Assembly: GCA_903925075.1 (NCBI GenBank)
Contig: CAIYDQ010000323.1
Coordinates: 1 to 64,000 of the forward strand
Origin: an uncultured Geobacter sp.
Lineage (GTDB): Bacteria > Desulfobacterota > Desulfuromonadia > Geobacterales > Geobacteraceae
Direction of reading: 5' to 3'
Length of the DNA stretch: 64,000 nt
Shown one piece after another: positions 9,298 to 17,979 of this stretch. Below the pieces are notes generated by a model, which worked only from the letters and a program-made list of their open reading frames with translations, searched no databases and had not been told where the DNA came from. The stretch's first letter is position 1; every line of letters starts with the position of its first letter. The translations under genes and the position numbers were made by a program.

Positions 9298-12200
9298 CTA
9301 GATGAACCTTTGCACCGCGGCCAGCAGATCCTCTACGGCGAACGGTTTCGACAGATATCCGGCGCAGCCGGCCTGCAGGAACTTCTCCCGGTCGCCGGCC
9401 ATGGCGCTTGCCGTCAGCGCCACAACCGGGATGCCGGCCGTGGCGTCCGCCCCCTTCAGCTCCTTCAGCACCGCCATGCCGTCCATGCGCGGCAGTTGCA
9501 TGTCCAAGAGGATCAGCGACGGCGAGCCGTCGCGGGCCGCGGCCAGACCGGCTTCGCCGTCCAGCGCCTCGATGATCCGGTAACTCTTCCCGAGGATCGC
9601 CCTGATGCTGACCAGGTTGTCGGCGTTGTCCTCGACCACCAGCAGCGAGCCGTCCCCCCGGGGGTTCCTCGCCGCGGCGGGAAGCGGCACCGCGGACGCC
9701 GGCCGCTCCTCGTCCCGGAACAACCGGACCACCCCCAGCATCTCGTAGACCCGCCGCACCAGCTCCTGCTGGTCGACGTCCCCCTTTTGCAGCAGATGGC
9801 TCACGTTCAGCTCCCTCAGGCGGTCATGCTCGCCGGGCGACAGCGTCTTGGCGGTCATGATCATCACCGGCACCCGCTCGGTGAGCGGCGAGTCGCGCAC
9901 CGCCTGCAAGACGTCGAAGCCGTCCACCTCGGGCATCATCAGGTCGAGGATGATGCCGTCCGGGACGTGGGTCTTCAGGTACTCCAGGGCGTGCCTTCCT
10001 CCGGAGACGGCGTCGACGGAGATCCCCTCCGAATCGAGCGCGAAGCGGAGCTGGATGGTCGCGGCCTCGCTGTCTTCCACGATCAGTATCCTCGCCCCCC
10101 TGCTGGAGGGCGCCTGCGGCAGGCTCCACCCCAGGCGGCCCAGACTCTTCACCAGTTCCTCCAGCATCAGCTCCCGGTCGTGCCCCCCCTTGGAGAGGAT
10201 GGCGCTCACTCCCAGGGAGAGGTGGGTAAGCTCCTGGCCGGTGAGATCCTTGAAGGTGATCACCACCACCGGGATATGGGCGGTGGATGCGCCGGCCCGC
10301 AGCCTGTCCAGCACGGCGACGCCGTCCATCCCCGGCATCACCAGATCGAGGGTGATCAGGTCGGGACGGTTTTCCAGCGCCAGCTCCAGCGCCTGTTGCC
10401 CGCTTTCCGCCAAGAGCACGTCCATGCCGCTTTCCTTCAGGATGGAGGCGATGAAGCGGCGGTCGTATTCGTTGTCGTCCACCACCAGCACCAGCCGGCA
10501 GCCGACGCCGGTAAGCTTTGCGAACTGCTCCAGGAGCTGCCGCCTGTCCACCGGTTTGCTGATCACCCCCAAGGCACCCAGGGCGATGCCGGTGGCGCGG
10601 TCCTCGGAAAGGGAGACCACGATCACCGGGATGCCCGCGGTCTCCGGGCGGCTCTTCAACTCGCGCATCACCTCCCAGCCGTCCATCTCCGGCATGACCA
10701 CGTCCAGGGTGATGGCGAAGGGATTTTCGCTGCGGGCCAGCCGCAAGGCCTCGGCGCCGTTGGCGGCGGTCAGCGTCGGGTAGCCGGATTCGGCCAGGTG
10801 CGAGGCGATCAGCGCCGCCGCCTCGGGGTCGTCGTCCACCACCAGCACCGGCCTGCCGCGGGTCGGGAGCTGCTGCGGCTCGCCGCCGGGCGCCGGCGCG
10901 GGAGCCTCCCCCTTCCTTCCCCGGCCATCCAGGGGAAGGCGCACGCTGAACAGCGACCCTTTGCCCGGCTGGCTCGCCACGGAGACCTCCCCGCCCAAAA
11001 GCTGCGCGGTCTTCTGGACGATGGAGAGCCCGAGGCCGGTCCCCTCGAAGGAGCGGGAGGTGCTGCCGTCGGCCTGTCGGAACTCCTGGAAGATATCGTC
11101 CAGATGCTCGGCGGCGATGCCGATGCCGGTATCCTCGACCTCGATCAGCAACTGTCCCCGCTCCGCGGCCAGCCTGACGGTCACCGCACCCTGCCCGGTG
11201 AATTTCACCGCGTTGCCGATCAGGTTCTGCAGGATCTGGCGCAGCTTCTTGGCGTCGGTCACCGCCCGGGGAAGGTCCTTTTGCGGCAAAAGAACAAGGT
11301 CGATCCCCTTCTCGCGGGCGAGCGGCTCCAGAGCGTCGACCACCTCGCGGGCGATCTTGTCCGCCGACACCGAGTCGAAGAAGACGTCCTGGCGCCCGCT
11401 TTCGATCTTGGCCAGGTCGAGAATGTCGTTAATCAGGGAGAGCAGGTGCTTGCCGTTGCGCTCGATGATCCCCAGGTAGCCGCGCTCGTCGTCGCTGAGC
11501 CTTCCTCCCGCCTGCACCGCCAGCACCCGCGACAGGGCCAGCACCGAATTGAGCGGGGTGCGCAGTTCGTGGCTCATGTTGGAGAGGAACTCGCTCTTCA
11601 GACGGGTGGCCTGCTCCAGCTGCTGCTTTTGCAGGTCCAGCACCCGGTTGTGCCGCGACAGCTCCTCGGACTGGTGGGACAACTCGGTCGACTGCTGCAC
11701 CAGTTCCTCGGACTGCTGGGTGAGTTCGGCGTTCTTGGCGCCCAGCTCCGTCGCCAGCCTGCGCACGTAGTCCCCCGCCAGCACCCGGGCGAACCCCTGG
11801 CTTATGGGGAGCATGGCCTGCTGCAGCGTGTCGTGCGCCTTGGCGGGGAAGGGGCGCTCCGAGGCGAGCGACACGAAGGCGCGGATCTCCTCGTCCACCA
11901 TGATGGGGACGGTGATGATTTCCGCCGGGGCTACCTCGCCGAAGGAGGTGAGAAAACGCAGGGTCCTGGAGGGGTCGGCGCTGGTCAGGTGCGAAACCCT
12001 CCTCCCGGCGAGCACCACCCCGAGCTCTCCCTCCAGCGCGCTGCGCCGATAGCGGCGCATCTGCGCGGAATCGGCGCCGATGCTGTGCACCGGGAGGAAA
12101 TACTCCCCCTGCTCCTCGTCCATGAAGGCGACCGCCATCTTGGCGCCGGTGAACTGCATCAGCACGGGGAGCAGGGTGCTGAAGAATCCCTCCAGGTTTT

Positions 12201-13362
12201 CCGCGGTCACCAGGTTTTCCGAGATGCGCGCCAGCCCCTCCTGGGCATCCATCTTCAGTTGCAGCGCCTCGGCCATGTCGTTGAAGGCGAGCGCCACCTG
12301 CCTGATCTCTTCCGAGCCTTCCGGCGCGATCCTGGCGGCATAGTCGCCGTGGCCCAACCGGGAGGAGGCCCGGGACAGTTTGCCGATCGGATCGCTCAGC
12401 GAGCGCGCCAGGCGGTAGCCGAAGGCGCAGGCCACAAGCGAGATGGCCCCGGCCAGGCCGTAGGTCACCCACAAAAGGCTCACCAGCGGCGCGAACACCT
12501 CTTTGGCGTCCTGCTTGCAGACCAGCCCCCAGCCGGTGCGGGGGATATAGGCGTAGGCCGCCAACACCCGTTCGCCGCGGTAATCGGCGGCCTCGACGAT
12601 CCCCGTCTGTCCCTGCGCCGCCAAAAGCGCCGGGCGTCCCTTCAGATTGGCCTTGAGCAGCGAGCCGGGGAGCTGGCGCAACTCGGTCAGTGAGATAAGA
12701 TCGCGGTTCACCAGCACCGTCTCGCCGCTGCGCCCCATCCCCACCCGGTTCTCGACGAAGTCGTAGAGCAGCTTGCGAAGGTCGTAGCGAATCAGCAACA
12801 CGACCGGCAGCCGGAGCGCGCCGGCGGAGCCGATCGGGGCGGCGATTTCCAGGCTGGGGACGCCGTCGATCCGGGACAGGTAGACTTCGCCGAAGGTCGG
12901 CGCCAGATCGCGCAGGGCGGAGGCCACCAGTTCCGGCTTGGCGACGGCGGAGCCCTCTTTGCCGTCGGCGGAGAGCAGCACGCTCCCGTCCCGGGAGACC
13001 AGGGCGACCTCGACCACCGCCTCGCGATCGTTGCGATAGCCCGCCAGCCGCACCCTGGCGCCCGTCAGGGCGGCGCTCCGCGCCGCACCCCGGTCCTTAA
13101 GGAGCGCCGCGGCGGCGCTCGCCACCGAATCGTCCACGGTCAGCGTCGAGGCGCCGGTGGCGACGGTGTCCAGCATGGTGTTCAACTGCTGCTGGCGCAA
13201 CGAGGAGACGGCGGAGAGTTTGTCGAAGATCAACTCGCGGGTGACCTTCACCCGCTGCTGATAGATGATGGTGGTCATCAGGGCCAGCGGCAGCAGGCAG
13301 ATGGCGGTGAACCAGAAGACCAGCCGCGACTGGAGGGTCCGGAACGGGGAGAAGCTTCTCAT
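9298..13362 (-). CDS. Membrane hybrid histidine kinase with four receiver domains
   Basis: The 1354-residue protein has a first membrane helix (about 13-33), a periplasmic Cache-like region, a second helix (about 292-312) and HAMP, then a GAF-like domain (about 385-540), coiled coil, H-box MSHELRTPLNSV (about 600) and HATPase. Four receivers follow in tandem (about 843-958, 961-1080, 1093-1210 and 1238-1354), each with a phosphorylatable Asp: LDVVMPEMDG, LDLVMPGMDG, LDLMMPEVDG and LDMQLPRMDG. The conserved K-P of receivers 1 and 4 is replaced by SKGG in receiver 2 and QKGD in receiver 3, so those two may be specialised. The gene overlaps the upstream binding-lipoprotein gene by 4 bases, which suggests the lipoprotein delivers the periplasmic signal. 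Confidence 0.9.
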   Translation of the reverse strand: MRSFSPFRTLQSRLVFWFTAICLLPLALMTTIIYQQRVKVTRELIFDKLSAVSSLRQQQLNTMLDTVATGASTLTVDDSVASAAAALLKDRGAARSAALTGARVRLAGYRNDREAVVEVALVSRDGSVLLSADGKEGSAVAKPELVASALRDLAPTFGEVYLSRIDGVPSLEIAAPIGSAGALRLPVVLLIRYDLRKLLYDFVENRVGMGRSGETVLVNRDLISLTELRQLPGSLLKANLKGRPALLAAQGQTGIVEAADYRGERVLAAYAYIPRTGWGLVCKQDAKEVFAPLVSLLWVTYGLAGAISLVACAFGYRLARSLSDPIGKLSRASSRLGHGDYAARIAPEGSEEIRQVALAFNDMAEALQLKMDAQEGLARISENLVTAENLEGFFSTLLPVLMQFTGAKMAVAFMDEEQGEYFLPVHSIGADSAQMRRYRRSALEGELGVVLAGRRVSHLTSADPSRTLRFLTSFGEVAPAEIITVPIMVDEEIRAFVSLASERPFPAKAHDTLQQAMLPISQGFARVLAGDYVRRLATELGAKNAELTQQSEELVQQSTELSHQSEELSRHNRVLDLQKQQLEQATRLKSEFLSNMSHELRTPLNSVLALSRVLAVQAGGRLSDDERGYLGIIERNGKHLLSLINDILDLAKIESGRQDVFFDSVSADKIAREVVDALEPLAREKGIDLVLLPQKDLPRAVTDAKKLRQILQNLIGNAVKFTGQGAVTVRLAAERGQLLIEVEDTGIGIAAEHLDDIFQEFRQADGSTSRSFEGTGLGLSIVQKTAQLLGGEVSVASQPGKGSLFSVRLPLDGRGRKGEAPAPAPGGEPQQLPTRGRPVLVVDDDPEAAALIASHLAESGYPTLTAANGAEALRLARSENPFAITLDVVMPEMDGWEVMRELKSRPETAGIPVIVVSLSEDRATGIALGALGVISKPVDRRQLLEQFAKLTGVGCRLVLVVDDNEYDRRFIASILKESGMDVLLAESGQQALELALENRPDLITLDLVMPGMDGVAVLDRLRAGASTAHIPVVVITFKDLTGQELTHLSLGVSAILSKGGHDRELMLEELVKSLGRLGWSLPQAPSSRGARILIVEDSEAATIQLRFALDSEGISVDAVSGGRHALEYLKTHVPDGIILDLMMPEVDGFDVLQAVRDSPLTERVPVMIMTAKTLSPGEHDRLRELNVSHLLQKGDVDQQELVRRVYEMLGVVRLFRDEERPASAVPLPAAARNPRGDGSLLVVEDNADNLVSIRAILGKSYRIIEALDGEAGLAAARDGSPSLILLDMQLPRMDGMAVLKELKGADATAGIPVVALTASAMAGDREKFLQAGCAGYLSKPFAVEDLLAAVQRFI

Positions 13363-14486
13363 TGGGCACCGCCCTTTTGCTCCTGGTAGTCGAACTCCTC
13401 GATGCGGTAGCGCGCGGGCTCGGACATGACCTCCCGCAGCAAGCCGGTATCGAACGAGGCGCGGATGGTCTCCCAGGGCGTCTCAGCGGGGATATTGCCG
13501 TTTTTCTTCAGGAAATTGAATTCCTTGCCGAGCATTTCCTGCTCCTTTAGCAGCCGCTCCGGTATCATCGGGGCGGCGGGGACGTGCAACAGGTCCCGAC
13601 GGGTAAGCTCCATCATCTGCGCCGCCGGCAGCGGATACGGTTGTCCCTGGAACGCCGCGGCCGAGGCTGCGGTCCAACCGGCGACCCGCTCCAGGGTCCC
13701 CGGCTGGCGCATCCAGAGGCAGGAGCGCGCCACCGCCGCGGCGATCTCCCGCGTCTGCTCGGGGTGGCCCGCGACGAAGTCGCGCCGCAGGCAGAGAAAA
13801 CCGAAGCTAAGCGCCTTGTGGACCAGGTGGAAACCGGGGTGCGCCGCGAAGGCAAGCGCCGGGGTCGGCTCCCAGGCGCTGAAGGCATCGATCTTCCCCG
13901 CGGCCAGCGCCTGCGCCATCTCGCTTACCTCCATGCCGACCAGCGTTATGTCCCGCTCGCTCAGTCCCTCGCCTTCCAGCGCGTTCAAAAGGGAGAAATG
14001 CGCCGTGGACCCAAGACCGGTGGCGACCCGCTTGCCGCGCAGGTCCTTCACCAGCATCGGCCTCCCCGCGACGATCGAGGAAAAGCCCTGCTTGATCATG
14101 GCGACGATGACGATATCGCCCTTGGCGGCCGCGGCTATGGCCGGCATATCGCCCAGGATGCCCGCCTCCAGCTTGCCGGAGGTGATGAATCGATGCAGGT
14201 CTTTGCCCTTGAAGAAGGGAAAGGGCTGCAGAAAATGGCCGGACGCCCGCAGCCGGGAGGAGAGCACCCGGTCCCGGCAGATCAGTTCCGAGACCGATGC
14301 CTCCGGCAGGCTCAAGGGTTGCACCCCGAAATCGACGGAGTTCTCCTCGCCGAAACGGTAACCCGCGTAGCGCTGCTCCTCGGCTGCGGCCGGCTGCCGT
14401 TCCTGTTGGCTGCAGCCGGCCACTGCCAGGAGGCAAAGCGCCGTCAGCAGCGCCAGGAACCGTATCGACCGGCAGGATTTCCTCAT
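13359..14486 (-). CDS. ABC-type periplasmic substrate-binding lipoprotein (NMT1/SsuA-like)
   Basis: The 375-residue product begins with a lipoprotein signal and lipobox (LLAVAGC, Cys at about 25). The rest has the fold signatures of NrtA/SsuA/NMT1 binding proteins: SGKLEAGILGDMPAIAAA, then LRGKRVATGLGSTAHFSLLNAL and a stretch LAAGKIDAFSAWEPTPALA, which in this family lines the ligand pocket for taurine, nitrate, thiamine precursors and similar small molecules. No permease or ATPase is adjacent. Instead, its stop overlaps the start of a membrane hybrid kinase, so it is probably a sensory binding protein. It starts 27 bases after the CheR gene. Confidence 0.85.
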   Translation of the reverse strand: MRKSCRSIRFLALLTALCLLAVAGCSQQERQPAAAEEQRYAGYRFGEENSVDFGVQPLSLPEASVSELICRDRVLSSRLRASGHFLQPFPFFKGKDLHRFITSGKLEAGILGDMPAIAAAAKGDIVIVAMIKQGFSSIVAGRPMLVKDLRGKRVATGLGSTAHFSLLNALEGEGLSERDITLVGMEVSEMAQALAAGKIDAFSAWEPTPALAFAAHPGFHLVHKALSFGFLCLRRDFVAGHPEQTREIAAAVARSCLWMRQPGTLERVAGWTAASAAAFQGQPYPLPAAQMMELTRRDLLHVPAAPMIPERLLKEQEMLGKEFNFLKKNGNIPAETPWETIRASFDTGLLREVMSEPARYRIEEFDYQEQKGGAQ

Positions 14487-14513
14487 CCGCTCCTCCTTTG
14501 TGTCCGGCCGGGC

Positions 14514-15356
14514 TCAGGCCTGGTCGGCGGCGCAGTCGGCCGACTTTTTCCGGTGCAGGTTCCCGAAGTCCGCCACCTTCGCCAGGTAGGGGGCGTAGCG
14601 CTCGGGAACGGTCTCCGCGTTGCCCAGCAACAGGACCCCGCCGGGGTTCAAGGCCCTGAAAAGCTTGTCGAACACCCTCCGGTAGGCGTCGGCGTCGAGA
14701 TACATCAGGAAGTTGCGGCACAAGATCAGGTCGAAACCGCCGAAGAGCGATTCCGGCGGCACATAGGTGCGCGGATCGAGCAGGTCGTGGCGCGAAAAGG
14801 TGACCATGCCGCGTATCTTGTCCGTCACCCGGTACCCCGGCGAGCACGGGACGAAGTACTTGCCCAGCCGCCCAAGGCTCGCCCCCTGGAGGCTGTCCGG
14901 CAGATACCTCCCCCGGCGGGCTGCATCCAGGGCGTCCTCGGCGATGTCGGTGGCGAAAATCTGCACCAGGGGTTTCGCCTCGACCAGCGGCAGCGCCTCG
15001 TCCAGGATCATGGCCAGCGAGTAGGCTTCCTCTCCGCAGGCGCAGGCCGCCGACCACACCCGGAACAACTCCTTGCGGCAGGCTCGCAACTGGCCGGGAA
15101 CGACCACCGAGGCGAGCAGTTCGAACTGGAGCGGGTCGCGGAAAAAACTGCTGAAACGGATGCGGAGCATGCGGGCCAGCGTCGCCGGTTCGGCCGGCTC
15201 GGCGCGCAGCAATCGGAGGTAGGCCGACATCCCCAGAGAGAGCTGGCCGGCTCGCTCGGCAACCCTCTTTTTCGCCATCGTTTTTGAATACGACTGGAAA
15301 TCCTCGCCGATGTGCCGGGAAAGATACGCCAGGATCTCTGCTACCGCATCGTCCAA
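14514..15356 (-). CDS. cheR: CheR-type protein-glutamate methyltransferase
   Basis: This 280-residue SAM-dependent methyltransferase has the CheR N-terminal helical domain and the catalytic core with WSAACACGEEAYSLAMIL (about residue 105-122; the family usually has WSAACSTGEEPYS), FATDIAEDALDAARRG and FDLILCRNFLMYL. CheR methylates glutamates on chemoreceptors, or acts in CheR-linked kinase systems. The start is a TTG with GAGGTC upstream; the next ATG would cut off the first helix. There is no CheA, CheW or CheB here. It heads an apparent operon with a binding lipoprotein and two hybrid kinases, so it may serve that sensory pathway rather than classical chemotaxis. Confidence 0.88.
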   Translation of the reverse strand: MDDAVAEILAYLSRHIGEDFQSYSKTMAKKRVAERAGQLSLGMSAYLRLLRAEPAEPATLARMLRIRFSSFFRDPLQFELLASVVVPGQLRACRKELFRVWSAACACGEEAYSLAMILDEALPLVEAKPLVQIFATDIAEDALDAARRGRYLPDSLQGASLGRLGKYFVPCSPGYRVTDKIRGMVTFSRHDLLDPRTYVPPESLFGGFDLILCRNFLMYLDADAYRRVFDKLFRALNPGGVLLLGNAETVPERYAPYLAKVADFGNLHRKKSADCAADQA

Positions 15357-15502
15357 AATGACCTCGACAAGTTAAGCTCGGCCCTAGTATTTTTCCCACT
15401 CCCTCCTTCGCCTAGGCTTCGACGAACGAGCTCTTTAATGAGAGGGGATCGGGGGGCGGGAGAGCTTTCGCGAGCTTTTCACCCTCTCCCATCAAGGGCA
15501 CC

Positions 15503-15594
15503 GGCGCTAACTTAAGGAACCTTTGCACCAAAGAGTCCCCCCTCCCCTTGCGGGAGGGGGAGTCTCGGCAAAAGCTTAACTTAACGGCAGCGCC
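15503..15594. repeat. Nested palindrome in the CheR/kinase gap
   Basis: The gap 15357-15957 (601 bases) contains no gene I can support. This part has outer inverted ends GGCGCT (15503) and AGCGCC (15589) with related TTAAG/CTTAA blocks, around a GC-rich hairpin of C-rich and G-rich arms (15533-15547 with 15552-15566, one bulge) and a TTGC loop. It could be a terminator or a small mobile palindrome. A heptamer array occupies 15764-15861. Confidence 0.35.
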
Positions 15595-15763
15595 CCCCGG
15601 TCACGCCCCTGACCGCCAAACGGCGGCGTGAGGGCCGGAGTGCGCGTCGGGGTATCTTATGCGGAAAAGTTGCAGAAATCAATAAAACAACATTTTATGA
15701 TTGTTTACTCACGCGAGGAGCGGGGGGATGGACGAGGAAGGCGGCAACGGCAACGGCAACGGC

Positions 15764-15861
15764 GGCGAAAGGCGAAAGGCGAAAGGCGAAAGGCGAAAGG
15801 CGAAAGGCGAAAGGCGAAAGGCGACAGGCGAAAGGCGAAAAGCGGAAGGCGACAGGCGACA
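15764..15861 (+). repeat. Heptanucleotide tandem array, unit GGCGAAA (14 copies)
   Basis: Fourteen 7-base units run without interruption. The first eight are exact GGCGAAA; the later ones vary (GGCGACA, AGCGGAA) and the array then fades into GC-rich sequence up to about 15930. It lies between the stop of the REC-PAS-PAS kinase and the CheR gene. Because 21 bases encode seven residues, every frame reads through as a permuted basic heptapeptide repeat, which makes spurious ORFs. Confidence 0.95.
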
Positions 15862-15957
15862 GGCGGGCGGGCGACGGGCGGCAGCGATGGGCGGCGGCGA
15901 CGGGCGACGGCGACAGGCGGCAGTGGCGGCGACGGATGCCGTGGCCGCGCGGAGGAA

Positions 15958-17979
15958 TCATCTGGCGCAGGCCGAGGCCAGCCACGGGTCGGCCGCGACC
16001 GCCGAGAGATCGGCTGCGGCGTTCAGCGCATCCTCTTCTTGACGGGCGGCGGGGATCAGGATGCTGAAAGTGGTGCCGATGCCGGGCTCGCTTTGCACGT
16101 CCACGAAGCCGTTGTGCTGTTTCACGATGCCGTAGACGATGGAGAGGCCGAGCCCGGTTCCTTTTCCTTCCTCTTTGGTGGTGAAGTAGGGCTCGAAGAT
16201 CCGCTTGCGGGTTTCCTCGCTCATGCCCATGCCGGAATCGGCCACCGAGATGGCCGCGAAATCGCCGGCGACGCCGTAGCCGTGCCGCTCGATGAAGGAG
16301 GCGTCGACGGTCAAGAGCTCGGTGCGGATGGTGAGCACTCCCCCCTCGGGCATGGCGTCCCTGGCGTTGGTGGCGAGGTTCATCAGCACCTGCTCGATCT
16401 GGGGCCGATCGGCCTGCGCGTTCAGAGGAGCCGTCCGCAGCGCGGTTCGCAGCTCGATCTTCCCCCCCAGTATCATCACCAGGAAGTCGTCGAGTTCGCG
16501 CACCACGCAGTTCAGATCCACCGTCTGCAAGGTCAGCGGCTGTTTCCTGCTGAACGCCAAAAGGCTCCGGGTCAGATGCACGGCGCGATCCGCCGCGCCC
16601 TTCAAGAGGTCGAGGTAGCCGCTGCCGGGGTTCCCCTCGGGGAGGTACTCCTTCATCAGCAGACAGCAGGTCAGGATCACGGTCATGATGTTGTTGAAGT
16701 CGTGGGCCACGCAGCCGGCCAGGGAGCCGACCGCCTCCATCTTCTGGGCATGGCGCAGCTTTTCCTCCAACTGCCGCTGGCCGGTCAGGTCCACGCCGAT
16801 GGTCGCCACGCCGGCGACGGCGCCGTCGGCCTCCAATAACAGCGTGTTGTCGCAGAGGACGATCAATTCGCACCCCTCGCGGGTGAGGATGCGCTGCTCG
16901 GCATGCAGCCAGGCCGAGCCGTCGGCGATGCCGCGCAGAAAGAGGCGGCAGTGGGCTTCCCTGCTCCCCGCCGGCACGAAGCGGCTGAACCAGTCGCTCC
17001 CCAGCACCTCCTCGCGGCTCCAGCCGGTCAGCTCCAGGAAGAAGTCGTTGCAGAAGGTAACCCGGCCGGCGGTATCGAGGATCACCGCCACCAGGCGCAC
17101 GTTTTCCAAAAGCTCGCGGAAGCGGCTCTCGGAAAGCAGTTGCGCCTGCTCGGCGAGTTTTCGGGCGGTGATGTCGTTGACGATGCCGTCGTAGGAGAGG
17201 ATTTCGCCGCCGGGGGCGCGGTTGGGGACCAGCGTGCTCTGGATCCAGCGCACGCTGCCGTTTTTGTGCCGGATGCGGCTTTCGTAGCAGACCGGCGCCG
17301 CCCCCGGGGTCATGATCTCCCGCGCCCGGGCCAGCACCATGGGGCGGTCGTCCTCGTGCACCATGCGGTACCAGAGGTCGGGGTCGGCGGCGTAGTCGTC
17401 GGGGGTGAAGCCCGAGACCGCCTCGCATCCCTGGCGGTGCAGGGTGGACACCGGCCGGCCGCAGCTCATGGCGACCGTGTAGACATAGCTCGTCACCGAC
17501 TCCAGGATGCGACGGTAGCGGGCCTCGCTGGCGGCAAGTTCGCCGGTTCGCTCCCGCACCATTTCTTCCAGCCGGCACTGGTAGTTCCTGTTCTCGGTCA
17601 TCATCCGGGCCCGCTCCAGGGCGCGCCGGATCACGATCTCCAGCGCCTCGGCGTCCTCCACCGGCTTGGTCAGGTAATCCCAGGCACCCAGGCGGACCGC
17701 GGCGATGGCGTCGGCGATGCTGCCGGTGCCGGAGATCACCAGCACCGGGATCTCGGGCGCCGTTTCCCGCAAGCGCTCGACCAACTCCATCCCCCCCATG
17801 ATCGGCATCCTGAGGTCGGTCAGCACCAGGTCCGGCGCCGACTGCCGGCAGTGCTCCAGCGCCTGCCGGCCGTCGCCCGCCTCGCAGACGCTGTAGGAGA
17901 GATCCTCCAAAAGGGCCCGCAGGTTCAAACGAATCAGCGGCTCGTCGTCGACGATCAGGATCTTGACCGGGTCACCCAT
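15958..17979 (-). CDS. Response-regulator/histidine-kinase: REC-PAS-PAS-HisKA-HATPase
   Basis: The 673-residue soluble protein starts with a receiver (about 5-120; LTDLRMPIMGG, YLTKPVED), followed by PAS domains at about 155-280 and 290-405, an H-box VAHDFNNIMTV (about 428) and an HATPase (ADSGMGM, GTGLGLSIVYGI). It has no C-terminal receiver, so its output must pass to a separate protein. Its first 8 bases overlap the end of the MASE3-like kinase gene, so the two kinases are translationally coupled and may form a relay, the upstream kinase feeding the N-terminal receiver here. Confidence 0.9.
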   Translation of the reverse strand: MGDPVKILIVDDEPLIRLNLRALLEDLSYSVCEAGDGRQALEHCRQSAPDLVLTDLRMPIMGGMELVERLRETAPEIPVLVISGTGSIADAIAAVRLGAWDYLTKPVEDAEALEIVIRRALERARMMTENRNYQCRLEEMVRERTGELAASEARYRRILESVTSYVYTVAMSCGRPVSTLHRQGCEAVSGFTPDDYAADPDLWYRMVHEDDRPMVLARAREIMTPGAAPVCYESRIRHKNGSVRWIQSTLVPNRAPGGEILSYDGIVNDITARKLAEQAQLLSESRFRELLENVRLVAVILDTAGRVTFCNDFFLELTGWSREEVLGSDWFSRFVPAGSREAHCRLFLRGIADGSAWLHAEQRILTREGCELIVLCDNTLLLEADGAVAGVATIGVDLTGQRQLEEKLRHAQKMEAVGSLAGCVAHDFNNIMTVILTCCLLMKEYLPEGNPGSGYLDLLKGAADRAVHLTRSLLAFSRKQPLTLQTVDLNCVVRELDDFLVMILGGKIELRTALRTAPLNAQADRPQIEQVLMNLATNARDAMPEGGVLTIRTELLTVDASFIERHGYGVAGDFAAISVADSGMGMSEETRKRIFEPYFTTKEEGKGTGLGLSIVYGIVKQHNGFVDVQSEPGIGTTFSILIPAARQEEDALNAAADLSAVAADPWLASACAR

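Noticed and set aside
15628..16839. 403-codon plus-strand frame with a KAKGERR repeat
   Set aside because: The repeat is the heptamer array translated, and the rest is antisense to a histidine kinase.
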